Assembly: GCA_030525945.1 (NCBI GenBank) | Contig: JAUNDT010000002.1 | Location: 62,001-126,000, forward strand | DNA from: Coriobacteriaceae bacterium | Lineage (GTDB): Bacteria > Actinomycetota > Coriobacteriia > Coriobacteriales > Coriobacteriaceae | Direction of reading: 5' to 3' | DNA length: 64,000 nt | Shown here: piece after piece, positions 25,666 through 35,164 of the stretch | Layout of the letters: every line of letters begins with the position of its first letter | How positions within the stretch are numbered: position 1 is the stretch's first letter | The notes under the pieces: model-generated | Told to the model about the DNA's origin: nothing | The model's database searches: none | What the model saw: only the letters and a program-made list of their open reading frames with translations | Translations under genes and position numbers: made by a program

Positions 25666-28092
25666 TTACGCGTGCCAGATCTCGTCGCGGTACTCGCGGA
25701 TGGTGCGGTCGGAGGAGAACCAGCCGGACATCGCGGTGTTGTGCAGCGCGCGGCGGTTCCAATCCTCAGCGTTGGGGTACGTGGCGGTGAGGTTCTCCCA
25801 GGCGTCCACGTAGGAGTGGAAGTCCTTGAGCACGAGGTCGTAGTCGTTGTTGAACATAAGCTCGTGGTGGATGCTCTCGAAGTTGCCGGACTGCGCGGCG
25901 AAGGTGCCGTCCACGAACTGATCGACCACGCGGCCCAAGCGGTCGCGGTCGGCGTTCACCACGTCCCAGGCGAAGTACTGGCCGCTTGCGCGCAGGGCCT
26001 CGACCTCGGGGGTGGTCAGGCCGAAGATGGCCTCGTTCTCACGGCCGGCGAGGTCGACGATCTCGATATTTGCGCCGTCCATGGTGCCCAGCGTGATGGC
26101 GCCGTTCATCATGAGCTTCATGTTCGAGGTGCCCGAGGCCTCCTTGCCGGCGGTCGAGATCTGCTCGGAGATCTCGGCGGCGGGGTAGATGAGCTGGGCG
26201 TTGGACACGCGGAAGTTGGGGATGAAGCAGACCTTCATGATGTCGTTGACGCGCGGGTCGTTGTTCACCACGTCGGCGACGCCGTTGATGAGGCGGATAA
26301 CCTCCTTGGCGAAGGTGTAGCTCGAGGCCGCCTTGCCGGAGAAGATGAAGGTGGTGGGCTGGATCTTGTAGTTCGGGTCGGCGAGGCGACGGTTGTAGAG
26401 ATCCATCACCTTCATGATGTTCAGCAGCTGGCGCTTGTAGGCGTGGAAGCGCTTGACCTGCACGTCGAAGACGGTGTTGGGGTCGATGACCATGCCGCAC
26501 TCGCGCTTGACGTACTCGGCTAGGCGCAGCTTGTTGGCGCGCTTGGCGGCGCCCACGCGCTCGAGGAAGGAGGCGTCGCCCTCGAATGCGGTGAGCTTCT
26601 CGAGTTCGGCGGCGTTATCCAGCCAGCCGTCGCCGATGGCCTCGGTGACGAGCTTGGCGAGCGCCGGGTTCGCCTCGGCGAAGAAACGGCGATGGCTGAT
26701 GCCGTTCGTCTTGTTGTTGAACTTCTCCGGGCTGAGCGCGGCGAAGTCCTTGAGCGTGGAGGCCTTGAGGATGTCGGAGTGGATCTTGGCGACGCCGTTG
26801 ACCGAGTGGCCGCAGATGACGGACAGGTTGGCCATGCGGACCTCGCCGTCCCACAGCACGGCGGTGGCGCGCAGGCGCTCGGCGCTCTCGGGCTGGGTCA
26901 TGTCGAAGCCCTCGCGCCAGCGGCGGTTGATCTCGTCGATGATCTGGTAGATGCGCGGCAGCAGCGAGGAGAACGTGGAGATGGGCCACTTCTCGAGCGC
27001 CTCGGGAAGGATGGTGTGGTTGGTGTAGGACACGGTGTGCGTCACGATGTCCCAAGCCTCGTCCCACGGCAGGCCCTCTTCGTCCATGAGGATGCGCATG
27101 AGCTCGGGGCCGCACATGGCGGGGTGCGTGTCGTTGGTGTGGATGGCCACGTAGTTTGGCAGCTCGCCCCAGGCCTTGCCGTGCTCGCGCTCAAAGGTAT
27201 CGAGCAGGGTGCGGATGCCCGCGGCCACGAACAGGTACTCCTGCTTGAGGCGCAGCAGGCGGCCGTGCTCGCCGGCGTCGTTGGGGTAGAGGATGGCCGA
27301 GATCGCCTCGGCGTTGGCGCGGTCGCGGTCGGCGCCGGTGTAGTCGCCGGCGTTGAAGGCGTCGAGGTCGAAGTGCTCGTCGATGGGCTCGGCGCTCCAG
27401 CAGCGCAGCTTGTTCACCGTCTTGCCGCCGTAGCCCACGATCGGGATGTCGTAGGGGACTGCCAGGACGTCTTGCGTGCCCTCAACGGTGAAGACCGTGC
27501 GGTCGCCTTCCTGGTGCGACACCACGTGGCCGCCAAAGCCGATGCGCACGGCCTTGTCGGGGCGCTTGACCTCCCACGGGTAGCCCTTGGAGAGCCACTC
27601 GTCGGCGACCTCGACCTGGCGGCCGTTCACGATCTCCTGCTTGAACAGGCCGTAGCGGTAGCGCATGCCGTTGCCGTAGCCGGCGATGCCCTCATGCGCC
27701 ATGGAATCGAGGAAGCATGCGGCCAAGCGGCCCAGACCGCCGTTGCCCAGCGCCGGGTCGGGCTCTTGGCGCTCGATCTCGTCGAGGTCGGCGCCCATCT
27801 CGGAGATGGCCTCGGCTACCAGGTCGCGGACGCCCAGGTCGAGCAGGTAGTTGTCGAGCAGGCGGCCGATGAGGAACTCGATGGAGAAGTAGTAGACGCG
27901 CTTTTTGGCCTCCGCCTTGTTGCGCTCGTCGGTGGCGGCGGCGATGTTACGCGCGTAGTCGCCCACGAGCTGGGCGAGGGCGGTAAAGCGGTCGATGTCG
28001 CTCGTGTCCTCGAACTCCTTGCCGGAAAGCGAGCGCACGGCCTGGCGGTAGGCCTCTTTGAACTGGTCTTTGGTGTACGGGGTCGGTTCCAT
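25666..28092 (-). CDS. glgP: Glycogen/maltodextrin phosphorylase
   Basis: This PLP enzyme releases glucose-1-phosphate from the non-reducing ends of alpha-1,4-glucan. The 808 residues match the family. The N-terminal region has GNGGLGRLAACFLDSMA and GYGNGMRYRYG; the PLP site EASGTSNMKLMMNGA contains the cofactor Lys, followed by LGTMDGANIEI. ATG 28092 follows AAAGGAA. It sits between glgB and glgC on the same strand, so synthesis and breakdown enzymes are probably co-expressed. A GC-rich hairpin at ~25583-25612 lies in the gap to glgC. Confidence 0.95.
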   Translation of the reverse strand: MEPTPYTKDQFKEAYRQAVRSLSGKEFEDTSDIDRFTALAQLVGDYARNIAAATDERNKAEAKKRVYYFSIEFLIGRLLDNYLLDLGVRDLVAEAISEMGADLDEIERQEPDPALGNGGLGRLAACFLDSMAHEGIAGYGNGMRYRYGLFKQEIVNGRQVEVADEWLSKGYPWEVKRPDKAVRIGFGGHVVSHQEGDRTVFTVEGTQDVLAVPYDIPIVGYGGKTVNKLRCWSAEPIDEHFDLDAFNAGDYTGADRDRANAEAISAILYPNDAGEHGRLLRLKQEYLFVAAGIRTLLDTFEREHGKAWGELPNYVAIHTNDTHPAMCGPELMRILMDEEGLPWDEAWDIVTHTVSYTNHTILPEALEKWPISTFSSLLPRIYQIIDEINRRWREGFDMTQPESAERLRATAVLWDGEVRMANLSVICGHSVNGVAKIHSDILKASTLKDFAALSPEKFNNKTNGISHRRFFAEANPALAKLVTEAIGDGWLDNAAELEKLTAFEGDASFLERVGAAKRANKLRLAEYVKRECGMVIDPNTVFDVQVKRFHAYKRQLLNIMKVMDLYNRRLADPNYKIQPTTFIFSGKAASSYTFAKEVIRLINGVADVVNNDPRVNDIMKVCFIPNFRVSNAQLIYPAAEISEQISTAGKEASGTSNMKLMMNGAITLGTMDGANIEIVDLAGRENEAIFGLTTPEVEALRASGQYFAWDVVNADRDRLGRVVDQFVDGTFAAQSGNFESIHHELMFNNDYDLVLKDFHSYVDAWENLTATYPNAEDWNRRALHNTAMSGWFSSDRTIREYRDEIWHA

Positions 28093-28198
28093 GGTTTCCT
28101 TTCGGGTGGCCGCGTAGGGGGTTACTCGTCATCATCGCATATGCGGCCGGCTGTGCGAAGACGACGCGGTATGGCGTAACGGGCGGTTGACGCTGTGC

Positions 28199-30364
28199 TT
28201 ACACGCTCTTGCGCTTGGGCGCCTTCGCGGCCTTCTTGGGGGCCGGTTTGGTCGGGGTCTTGGCGCTGGCGGGCTTAGGGGTCGCCGGGGCGTTCGCCTT
28301 GGCGACGGGCTTGGCCGGCTTGGGCGGCTTGTAGGACGACGCGCGACGGCGGCGGTACACGAGGCCCGTAAGGCCGGGTACCGCGATCTCGATCGAGTCG
28401 CCGCGCCCGTTCCAGGGCTCGGGCTTGGAGGAGGCCATGTCGACCTTGGTGTAGCCGGAGCCGCCGAACGCGGGGTCATCGGTGGTGAACACGAGCTCCC
28501 AGTCGCCCTCGCGGGGCACGCCCACGCGGTAGGACTCGTAGGAGGCGGGGTCGAAGTTGATGAGGATGAGCAGGTCATCGGCGGGCTTGTCGCCGTGGCG
28601 CACGAAGCTCACGATGGACTGCTCGCTGTTGTCGGCGTCGATCCACTCGAAGCCGTCCTCGGTGTAGGCGCGCTGCCAGAAGGCGCGCTGATCGGTGTAG
28701 AGGTGGTTCAGCGCCTCGATGAAGCGCTGCTGGGCGCCGTGCGTTGCATCGAAGTCGCGCGCCAAGAACCACTCGATGGACTCGTAGTAGCGCCACTCGA
28801 TCTGCTGGCCGATCTCGTTGCCCATGAAGTTGAGCTTGGCGCCGGGGTGCGTCATCTGGTAGAAGGCCAGGGTGCGCAGGCCCGCGAAGCGGCGCCAATC
28901 ATCGCCCGGCATGCGCCCGATGAGGGAGCATTTGCCGTTGACCACCTCGTCATGGGAGAGGGGCAGCACGAAGTTCTCGGAGAACGCGTACATGATGGAG
29001 AACGTGAGCAGGCTGTGGTTGCCCGGGCGCCACGGGAAGTCGCACTGCATGTAATGCAGGGTGTCGTTCATCCAGCCCATATCCCACTTGAGATGGAAGC
29101 CCAGGCCGCCGTCCTCGGCGGGGTAGGTCACGAGCGGCCAGGCGGTCGATTCCTCGGCGATCATCATGACGTTGGGGAACTCGCGCCCCACCGCGCAGTT
29201 GACCTGGCGGATGAAGGCGGAGGCATCGAGGTCCTCCTCGGTGCCGTACTTGTTGAACTTCTTGTCGGCAGGGTTGTCCACGCCGAAGTTCAGGTAGAGC
29301 ATGCTCGACACGCCGTCCATGCGGATGCCGTCCACGTGGAAGGTCTCGATCCAGAACATGACGTTGGACACCAGGAAGCTGCGGACCTCCGGGCGGCCGA
29401 AATCGAACTTGTGCGTGCCCCAGTTGGGGTGGATCTCGCGCTCGAAGAGCATATGGCCGTTGAAGGTGGCGAGGCCTTCCGCGTTCGCGCAAAAGCCGCC
29501 GGGCACCCAGTCGAGAATCACGCCGATGCCGGCCTTATGGCAGCTGTCCACAAAGTGCATGAGCTGCTGCGGAGTGCCGTAGCGGGAAGTGGCGGCAAAG
29601 TAGCCGGTAGCCTGGTAGCCCCATGAGCCGTCGAAGGGGTGCTCCATCAGGGGCATGACCTCGATGTGCGTGTAGCCCATCTGCTTGACGTAGGCCACGA
29701 GCTCATCGGAGAGGTCGTCATAGGTGTAGTAGGTGCCGCGCTGGGCGGGGAACGGATCGCCCGGGCCCGGCCAGGTGCCGTCTTCACGCGGCTCGCCCTG
29801 GGGCTCGTTGCCGTGGCGCTTCCAGCTGCCGAGGTGCACCTCGTAGATGTTGAGGGGGCTCTTCATGATGTCGCGCTCGGCGCGCTTCTTGAGCCAGGAG
29901 CCGTCTTTCCAGGTGTATCCGCCCATATCCCAGAGCTTGGAGGCGGTGCCGGGACAGGTCTCGGCGTGGAACCCGAAGGGATCGGCCTTCCAGAGGAGTT
30001 CGCCTTCGGTGGTTTCGATGACGTATTTATACAAGTCGCCTTGGCTGAGTTCGGGAACAAAAACTTCCCAAATGTCGCTTTGCGCCGCGCGGCTGAGCGG
30101 GGTTGCGCAAGGATCCCAGCCGTTGAAGTCGCCGGCAACGTGGACGCTGCTGACCTCGGGGGCCCATACGCGGAAAAGCCATCCCTCAACGCCGTTCTGG
30201 ACGTCGCGGTGAGCGCCCATCTTTTCCCATGCGCGCTGCCACATGCCATGTGAGAACAGGTGGATATCGTCATGCGTGAGCATGAGCGCAGCGCCCGTGT
30301 CCTTGAGTTTTGCGGAGCGCGGGCTGCGTGTTACGGTTTTCACAGGCTTCACTGCTGTAGCCAT
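28199..30364 (-). CDS. glgB: 1,4-alpha-glucan branching enzyme with basic C-terminal tail
   Basis: GlgB cuts alpha-1,4 chains and rejoins them as alpha-1,6 branches. The 721-residue protein has an N-terminal CBM48 region (VEGWLFRVWAPEV, VAGDFNGWDP) and a GH13 barrel with DGIRMDGVSSML (nucleophile Asp region), MMIAEESTAWP (Glu) and LPLSHDEVVNGK (Asp). The last ~50 residues, after LVYRRRRASS, form a Lys/Pro/Ala-rich tail ending PKKAAKAPKRKSV, similar in style to the GlgA tail. ATG 30364 follows GGGAAGG. It is the first gene of the glg locus; a 17-base inverted repeat lies 21 bases upstream. Confidence 0.95.
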   Translation of the reverse strand: MATAVKPVKTVTRSPRSAKLKDTGAALMLTHDDIHLFSHGMWQRAWEKMGAHRDVQNGVEGWLFRVWAPEVSSVHVAGDFNGWDPCATPLSRAAQSDIWEVFVPELSQGDLYKYVIETTEGELLWKADPFGFHAETCPGTASKLWDMGGYTWKDGSWLKKRAERDIMKSPLNIYEVHLGSWKRHGNEPQGEPREDGTWPGPGDPFPAQRGTYYTYDDLSDELVAYVKQMGYTHIEVMPLMEHPFDGSWGYQATGYFAATSRYGTPQQLMHFVDSCHKAGIGVILDWVPGGFCANAEGLATFNGHMLFEREIHPNWGTHKFDFGRPEVRSFLVSNVMFWIETFHVDGIRMDGVSSMLYLNFGVDNPADKKFNKYGTEEDLDASAFIRQVNCAVGREFPNVMMIAEESTAWPLVTYPAEDGGLGFHLKWDMGWMNDTLHYMQCDFPWRPGNHSLLTFSIMYAFSENFVLPLSHDEVVNGKCSLIGRMPGDDWRRFAGLRTLAFYQMTHPGAKLNFMGNEIGQQIEWRYYESIEWFLARDFDATHGAQQRFIEALNHLYTDQRAFWQRAYTEDGFEWIDADNSEQSIVSFVRHGDKPADDLLILINFDPASYESYRVGVPREGDWELVFTTDDPAFGGSGYTKVDMASSKPEPWNGRGDSIEIAVPGLTGLVYRRRRASSYKPPKPAKPVAKANAPATPKPASAKTPTKPAPKKAAKAPKRKSV

Positions 30365-30692
30365 CCGTACCTTCCCATCGAATGTATGGCGTTATGCCAT
30401 AGACCAATGAAAACGTCTCGGGCTCGGCATACGCGCATCGACAGATGGGACCGCAGGCGGCTGCGTCTGTTCCACGCGCCTGATGGACATATGTGGAACC
30501 TCATGACATCGTTACCGTATCACTTGTTCACCACAATTTGCACAAGAATGCGGCAAGCGGTATAAAACGCCCCCTGGATGAAATAATTCTCTTCTCGGTT
30601 GACAAATCCGGATGATTGGACCCATCGTTTTATGCAGTCCTCGGTAGAATATATCCACTGGTACGTACCGCGTGGATATGTGGGGGATTGCC
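30365..30692. other. Divergent promoter region glgB / thiN
   Basis: These 328 bases separate two divergent genes. For thiN, a consensus -35 TTGACA is at 30599-30604 but has no good -10 at the right distance; TAGAAT at 30645-30650 is the best -10. For glgB, TTGTGC at ~30538-30543 (minus strand) could be a -35. No gene is visible. Confidence 0.45.
30385..30401 (-). promoter_or_regulatory. Inverted repeat upstream of glgB
   Basis: TATGGC-GTTAT-GCCATA is a perfect 6-bp inverted repeat with a 5-base spacer, 21 bases before the glgB start. It could be an operator or a short leader hairpin; no regulator gene is in view. Confidence 0.35.
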
Positions 30693-31403
30693 GTGAACGG
30701 TGTGCTTGAATCGGATGATTGCGTGCGGCCTGCGCGGGTGCTCGTGGTCGGCGGGTCCCCTCAGGCGTCCTCTGCCGAGCTGATTCGCTCCCTTGCGCGG
30801 GGGGTCGATGGCGTTGTGGCGGTTGACCATGGCCTCGATGCGGTGCTTGCCGCTGGGATGGATTGCGATCTGTTCTGCGGAGATGCCGACTCGGTGGGGG
30901 AGATTGCATCCGCACTGGTTCGAGCATGCGAGTTGGGTGAGGCTGTGCCTGCGGGTGCCTGCCTGGTGCGAGCGGTGGAGCGATACGACCCGCATAAGGA
31001 CTTCACCGATTTGAGCCTGGCACTGCGTGCGGTTGGCGAACGTTGGCCGCGCGCCGATTTGGTTTGCACGTGCATGACGGGAGGCCGCCCGGACCACGCC
31101 CTTGCAGTGATCGGACAGTTGGTGTCATGGCGGCGCGGGCGCGTTCACGTCTTTGAGGACGGCCTTCGGGCGTTCGTGCTTCACGAGAGGGAGTCTGAAT
31201 CGCTGAGCGGCTGCGTTGGGCGCACGTTCTCGTTCGTGCCGATTGCCCCGGGTTGCGTGGTGAGCGAGTGCGGTATGCGTTGGAATCTCGACTGCAAGCC
31301 TGTTGAGCTTTTGAGCGACCTGGGGATCTCCAACGTCATTGAGTCCACCGACGCCTGCATCATCTGCCATGCCGGCACCCTCATCGCCTGGTGCATGTTG
31401 TAG
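30693..31403 (+). CDS. thiN: Thiamine pyrophosphokinase
   Basis: This enzyme converts thiamine directly to thiamine diphosphate. The 236-residue protein shows the family's N-terminal half (VLVVGGSPQASSAEL, VAVDHGLDAVLAAG, CDLFCGDADSVGE) with the metal and ATP-binding DPHKDFTDLSLAL, and the small C-terminal thiamine-binding half. GTG 30693 is preferred because GGGGG lies 7 bases upstream and the probable transcript begins near 30657; in-frame GTG 30672 and ATG 30678 have no site. It stands alone on this strand. Confidence 0.85.
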   Translation: MNGVLESDDCVRPARVLVVGGSPQASSAELIRSLARGVDGVVAVDHGLDAVLAAGMDCDLFCGDADSVGEIASALVRACELGEAVPAGACLVRAVERYDPHKDFTDLSLALRAVGERWPRADLVCTCMTGGRPDHALAVIGQLVSWRRGRVHVFEDGLRAFVLHERESESLSGCVGRTFSFVPIAPGCVVSECGMRWNLDCKPVELLSDLGISNVIESTDACIICHAGTLIAWCML

Positions 31404-31414
31404 CAGACGCCGGC

Positions 31415-31473
31415 GAGGTAACAGGTGCCGGAGGAGTGTTGCCCGCTGGGAGGTAATAGGTGCCGGAGGAGTG
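31415..31473. repeat. Two 24-base direct repeats downstream of thiN
   Basis: GAGGTAACAGGTGCCGGAGG (31415) recurs as GAGGTAATAGGTGCCGGAGG (31450), both followed by AGTG, with a period of 35 bases and a single difference. They lie between the thiN stop and its terminator. Confidence 0.7.
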
Positions 31474-31493
31474 CCGTCTTCTCTGTCAATGAA

Positions 31494-31530
31494 AAAGCGC
31501 CCGGAAGCACAAGAGGCTTCCGGGCGCTTT
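31494..31530. terminator. Bidirectional terminator between thiN and the kinase gene
   Basis: A perfect 15-bp stem, AAAGCGCCCGGAAGC with its complement, closes a 7-nt loop. It ends in TTT on the plus strand and has a T-run of five on the minus strand, serving both convergent genes. Confidence 0.85.
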
Positions 31531-31554
31531 GCGTTTATGCGTGGGGCACGGAGC

Positions 31555-32322
31555 TTAGCCCTGGTAGTCCACGACGTCGATCCAGCTCATGAGGAACTCG
31601 TCGTTCACGTCGGTGCGCTTGCGAGAGAGCTCGGCGGCGGCAACGATGGACATCCACTGGCGGACGACCTGCATGGGCACGTCGGCGCGATCACAGTAAA
31701 GCTCGAGGTAGGCGTCAGCCTGCTGCTTATCGTTCAGGGCGAACAGCAGGTAGGTCATGGCCGCGTCGGCGGCAGGGGAGCCCTGGGTAGCGTGGGCCCA
31801 GTCGCACACGTACAGCTGGCCGTCGTCGCCCACGATCACGTTGCTCGGGTTGAAGTCGCCGTGGCAAACCTGGAACTCCTTCTTCATGCCGTCGAGGCGC
31901 TCAAGAAGGTTGTAGCGGGTCGTGGCGTTGATGTGACCGAGCTCGTTAATCATGCGTGCGTACTTGTCGCGCTGTCGGTTGAGGAGCGGGGAGCGCTTGG
32001 CATGGATTTCGACCTGCAGGTCGACGAACTGCTCGAGGTACTCATAGAACTTAGAGGGCTCAGCGGCCATCTTCTCGGCGAGCGTGGTGCCGGGGACCTT
32101 CTCGGTGAGAAGCGCCCAACCCTCGCCCTCGACCTCGGAAACCTCAAGCGGCTTGGGGGCGCGAATCTCGGCCTCGGTGATGCGAGCGAGGTTCAGCGCC
32201 TCGTTGAACACGTCGGAAGCGGGTTTGTTGGCGTTGAAGACCTTGGCGATGGTTGTGCCGAGGTCGTAGACCTTCTTGTTGGAGTGCTCGACGAGCACCG
32301 ACTTGGTCTCGGGAAGAATCAT
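31555..32322 (-). CDS. Aminoglycoside phosphotransferase-fold kinase, substrate unknown
   Basis: This 255-residue protein belongs to the APH/choline-kinase-like superfamily. The catalytic loop is VCHGDFNPSNVIV (Asp acting as base, Asn as metal ligand) and the metal-binding Asp follows in VCDWAHATQGSPAADA. An N-terminal lobe with the ATP-side ALLTEKVPGTTLAEKM precedes it. Such proteins phosphorylate small molecules (sugars, choline, homoserine, aminoglycosides) and the substrate cannot be read from sequence; nothing beside it suggests a pathway. The ATG has GGAAGG at the right distance. It is downstream of adhE on the same strand, separated by a hairpin. Confidence 0.8.
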   Translation of the reverse strand: MILPETKSVLVEHSNKKVYDLGTTIAKVFNANKPASDVFNEALNLARITEAEIRAPKPLEVSEVEGEGWALLTEKVPGTTLAEKMAAEPSKFYEYLEQFVDLQVEIHAKRSPLLNRQRDKYARMINELGHINATTRYNLLERLDGMKKEFQVCHGDFNPSNVIVGDDGQLYVCDWAHATQGSPAADAAMTYLLFALNDKQQADAYLELYCDRADVPMQVVRQWMSIVAAAELSRKRTDVNDEFLMSWIDVVDYQG

Positions 32323-32375
32323 GGTGCTACCTTCCTTTCCGAACGGTTATGACACCTTCATCTTAAAACCGCCGA

Positions 32376-32410
32376 CGCGCCGCTCACCCAACTATTGGGT
32401 GAACGGCGCG
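32376..32410 (-). terminator. Probable terminator of adhE
   Basis: A 16-bp stem with one mismatch (CGCGCCGCTCACCCAA with 32395-32410) closes a 3-nt loop; on the minus strand TTTT follows after seven GC-rich bases. It lies 50 bases after the adhE stop. Confidence 0.5.
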
Positions 32411-32459
32411 AAACAGGCGGGAAGCGGCAACGCTTGACGTGTTGTCGATTAACGGCTAC

Positions 32460-35108
32460 TTAGAGAACCGCGTAGTCCTGGGGCTCACGACCATAGTAAG
32501 CGTCGAGGTAGAGCTCCTTGATCTCGCTCATGAGCGGGTAGCGCGGGTTGGCGCCGGTGCACTGGTCGTTGAAGGCCTGCTCGGTCATCTCATCGAGCGT
32601 CTCGAGGAAGTAGGCCTCGTCCACGCCGTAGTCGGCGATGGTGTCCTTGATGCCGATGGTGGCCTTGAGCTCCTCAAGCTTGGCGCAGAAGTTCTCGAAG
32701 ACCTCCTTGTCGTCCTTGCCCTCAACGCCGCAGTAGCGAGCCATCTCGGCGTAAGCGGCGAGCGCGTTCGGGTAAGGATACTGGGAGAAGGTGCCCATCT
32801 TGACCGGGGCCTCAGCGGCGTTGTAGCGCATGACGCGGGTCAGGATGACGGCGTTGGCGATGCCGTGGGGCAGGTGATGGAAGGCGCCGAGCTTGTGGGC
32901 CATGGAGTGGTTGAGGCCCAGGAAGGCGTTGGCGAAGGCCATGCCGGCCATGCAGGAGGCGTTGTGCATCTCCTCGCGGGCGTGCGGGTCCTTGGCGCCG
33001 TTCTCGTAGGAGCTCGGCAGGTTGTCGAAGACCAGCTTGGCGGCCTTCATGGACAGACCCTTGGTGTAGTCGGAAGCCATGATGGAGACGTAGGACTCGA
33101 TAGCGTGAGTCATGACGTCGATACCGGAGGCGGAGGTGAGGCCCTTAGGAGCGGTCATGGCGTTGTCGACGTCGACGATGGCCATGTTCGGCAGCAGCGC
33201 GTAGTCGGCGAGCGGCCACTTGATGCCGGTGTCCTTGTCGGTGATGATCGCGAACGGGGTGACCTCGGAGCCGGTACCGGAGGAGGTGGGGACGGCCACG
33301 AAGTAGGCCTTCTCGCCCATCTTGGGGAAGGTGAAGACGCGCTTGCGGATGTCCATGAAGTCCATGGCCATGTCCTCGAAGTTGCACTCCGGGTGCTCGT
33401 ACATCATCCACATGATCTTGCCGGCGTCCATAGCGGAGCCGCCGCCCACGGCGATGATGACGTCAGGCTCGAAGAGGGCCATCTGAGCGGCACCACGGCG
33501 AGCGCACTGCAGCGACGGATCGGGCTCAACGTCGTAGAAGCAGTCGTGAGCGATGCCCATCTCGTCGAGCTTGGCCTCGATGGCGCGGGTGTTGCCGTTC
33601 TTGAAGAGGAACTGGTCGGTAACGATGAAGGCGCGCTTCTTGCCCATAACGGTGCCGAGCTCGTCGAGAGCGACCGGCGTGGAGCCCTTCTTGAAGTAAA
33701 CCTTCTCGGGAGCGCGGAACCACAGCATGTTCTCGCGGCGCTCGGCCACGGTCTTGACGTTGATCAAGTGCTTCACCCCAACATTCTCGGAGACGGAGTT
33801 GCCACCCCAGGAGCCGCAGCCCAGCGTGAGGGAGGGCTTCATGCCGAAGTTGTACAGGTCACCAATGCCGCCCTGGGAGGAGGGGGTGTTGATGACGATA
33901 CGGCAGGCCTTCATGGTGTGCTCGAAGAGGCTGATCTTATCGGCCTCGGCGGGGTGCACGTACAAGGAGGCGGTGTGACCAGGGCCGCCAGCGAGCACGA
34001 GGTGCTCGGCCATATCGACGGCGGTCTGGAAGTCCTTGGCCTTGTACATAGCCAGAACCGGGGAGAGCTTCTCGTGGGAGAACTCCTCCTTCTCCGGATC
34101 GGTGGAGGTGACCTCGGCGATCAGGATCTTGGTCTTGGCGGGAACCTCGATGCCGGCGAGCTCGGCGATCTTGGCAGCGGGCATGCCGGGGATGCGGTGA
34201 TCGAGAGCGCCGTTCTTGAACATGGCGCCGCGCAGGGCCTCCATCTCGGCGCCCTTCTTGACGAAGTAGCAGCCGCGGCGAGCGAACTCGTCCTTGACCT
34301 CCTTGTAGATGGACTCGATGACGGTCACGGACTGCTCGGAAGCGCAGATCATGCCGTTGTCGAAGGTCTTGGAGTGGATGATGGAGTTGACGGCGAGCTT
34401 GATGTCGGCGGAGTCGTCGATGATGACCGGGGTGTTGCCGGCGCCGACGCCCAGGGCGGGCTTGCCGGAGGAGTAAGCGGCCTTGACCATGCCGGGGCCG
34501 CCGGTGGCCAGGATGATGTCGACGTCGGCCATGACCTTGTTGGTCAGCTCGATAGAGGGCACGTCGACCCAGCCGATGATGCCCTCGGGGGCGCCGGCCT
34601 TGACCGCGGCGTCAAGCACGAGCTTGGCGGCGGCGATGGTGCACTTGGCGGCAGCCGGGTGAGGGGAGATGATGATGGCGTTGCGGGTCTTCAGGGAGAT
34701 GAGGGTCTTGAAGATCGCGGTGGAGGTGGGGTTGGTCGTCGGGATGACGGCGCCAACGATGCCGATGGGCTCGGCGATCTTGGTGATGCCGAACGCGTCG
34801 TCACGCTCGATTACGCCACAGGTCTTGGTGTCCTTGTAGGCGTTGTAGATGTACTCGGCGGCGTAGTGGTTCTTGATGACCTTGTCCTCGAGCACGCCAC
34901 GACCGGTCTCCTCGACAGCCATCTTGGCCAGCGGGATACGGGCCTTGTTGGCAGCCATAGCGGCCTCGTAGAAGATCTTGTCGACCTGCTCCTGAGAGTA
35001 GGTAGCAAAAATCCCCTGGGCCTCACGCATCTGCGCGAGCTTGGCCTCAAGGGACTCGATCGAATCTACGACTTCGGGGGCGGCGGCAACGGTAGGTTTC
35101 TTCGCCAT
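32460..35108 (-). CDS. adhE: Bifunctional acetaldehyde-CoA/alcohol dehydrogenase
   Basis: AdhE reduces acetyl-CoA to acetaldehyde and then ethanol, consuming two NADH. The 882-residue protein has the aldehyde dehydrogenase domain first (catalytic Cys in GMICASEQSVTVIE) and the iron-dependent alcohol dehydrogenase second (GGGSAMDAGK, PTSSGTGSEVTPFA, with metal-ligand His in GLNHSMAHKLGAFHHLPHG). Family members form filaments called spirosomes. ATG 35108 follows AAGGAGAG. Two identical TGAAACGCTTCA words upstream suggest control by a LacI-family repressor, unusual beside the redox sensor Rex expected for such genes. Confidence 0.96.
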   Translation of the reverse strand: MAKKPTVAAAPEVVDSIESLEAKLAQMREAQGIFATYSQEQVDKIFYEAAMAANKARIPLAKMAVEETGRGVLEDKVIKNHYAAEYIYNAYKDTKTCGVIERDDAFGITKIAEPIGIVGAVIPTTNPTSTAIFKTLISLKTRNAIIISPHPAAAKCTIAAAKLVLDAAVKAGAPEGIIGWVDVPSIELTNKVMADVDIILATGGPGMVKAAYSSGKPALGVGAGNTPVIIDDSADIKLAVNSIIHSKTFDNGMICASEQSVTVIESIYKEVKDEFARRGCYFVKKGAEMEALRGAMFKNGALDHRIPGMPAAKIAELAGIEVPAKTKILIAEVTSTDPEKEEFSHEKLSPVLAMYKAKDFQTAVDMAEHLVLAGGPGHTASLYVHPAEADKISLFEHTMKACRIVINTPSSQGGIGDLYNFGMKPSLTLGCGSWGGNSVSENVGVKHLINVKTVAERRENMLWFRAPEKVYFKKGSTPVALDELGTVMGKKRAFIVTDQFLFKNGNTRAIEAKLDEMGIAHDCFYDVEPDPSLQCARRGAAQMALFEPDVIIAVGGGSAMDAGKIMWMMYEHPECNFEDMAMDFMDIRKRVFTFPKMGEKAYFVAVPTSSGTGSEVTPFAIITDKDTGIKWPLADYALLPNMAIVDVDNAMTAPKGLTSASGIDVMTHAIESYVSIMASDYTKGLSMKAAKLVFDNLPSSYENGAKDPHAREEMHNASCMAGMAFANAFLGLNHSMAHKLGAFHHLPHGIANAVILTRVMRYNAAEAPVKMGTFSQYPYPNALAAYAEMARYCGVEGKDDKEVFENFCAKLEELKATIGIKDTIADYGVDEAYFLETLDEMTEQAFNDQCTGANPRYPLMSEIKELYLDAYYGREPQDYAVL

Positions 35109-35164
35109 TCTGCTCTCTCCTTTACGAGAAGCGGGTTTACCCAACAGGCGATACTTTACCGCAT

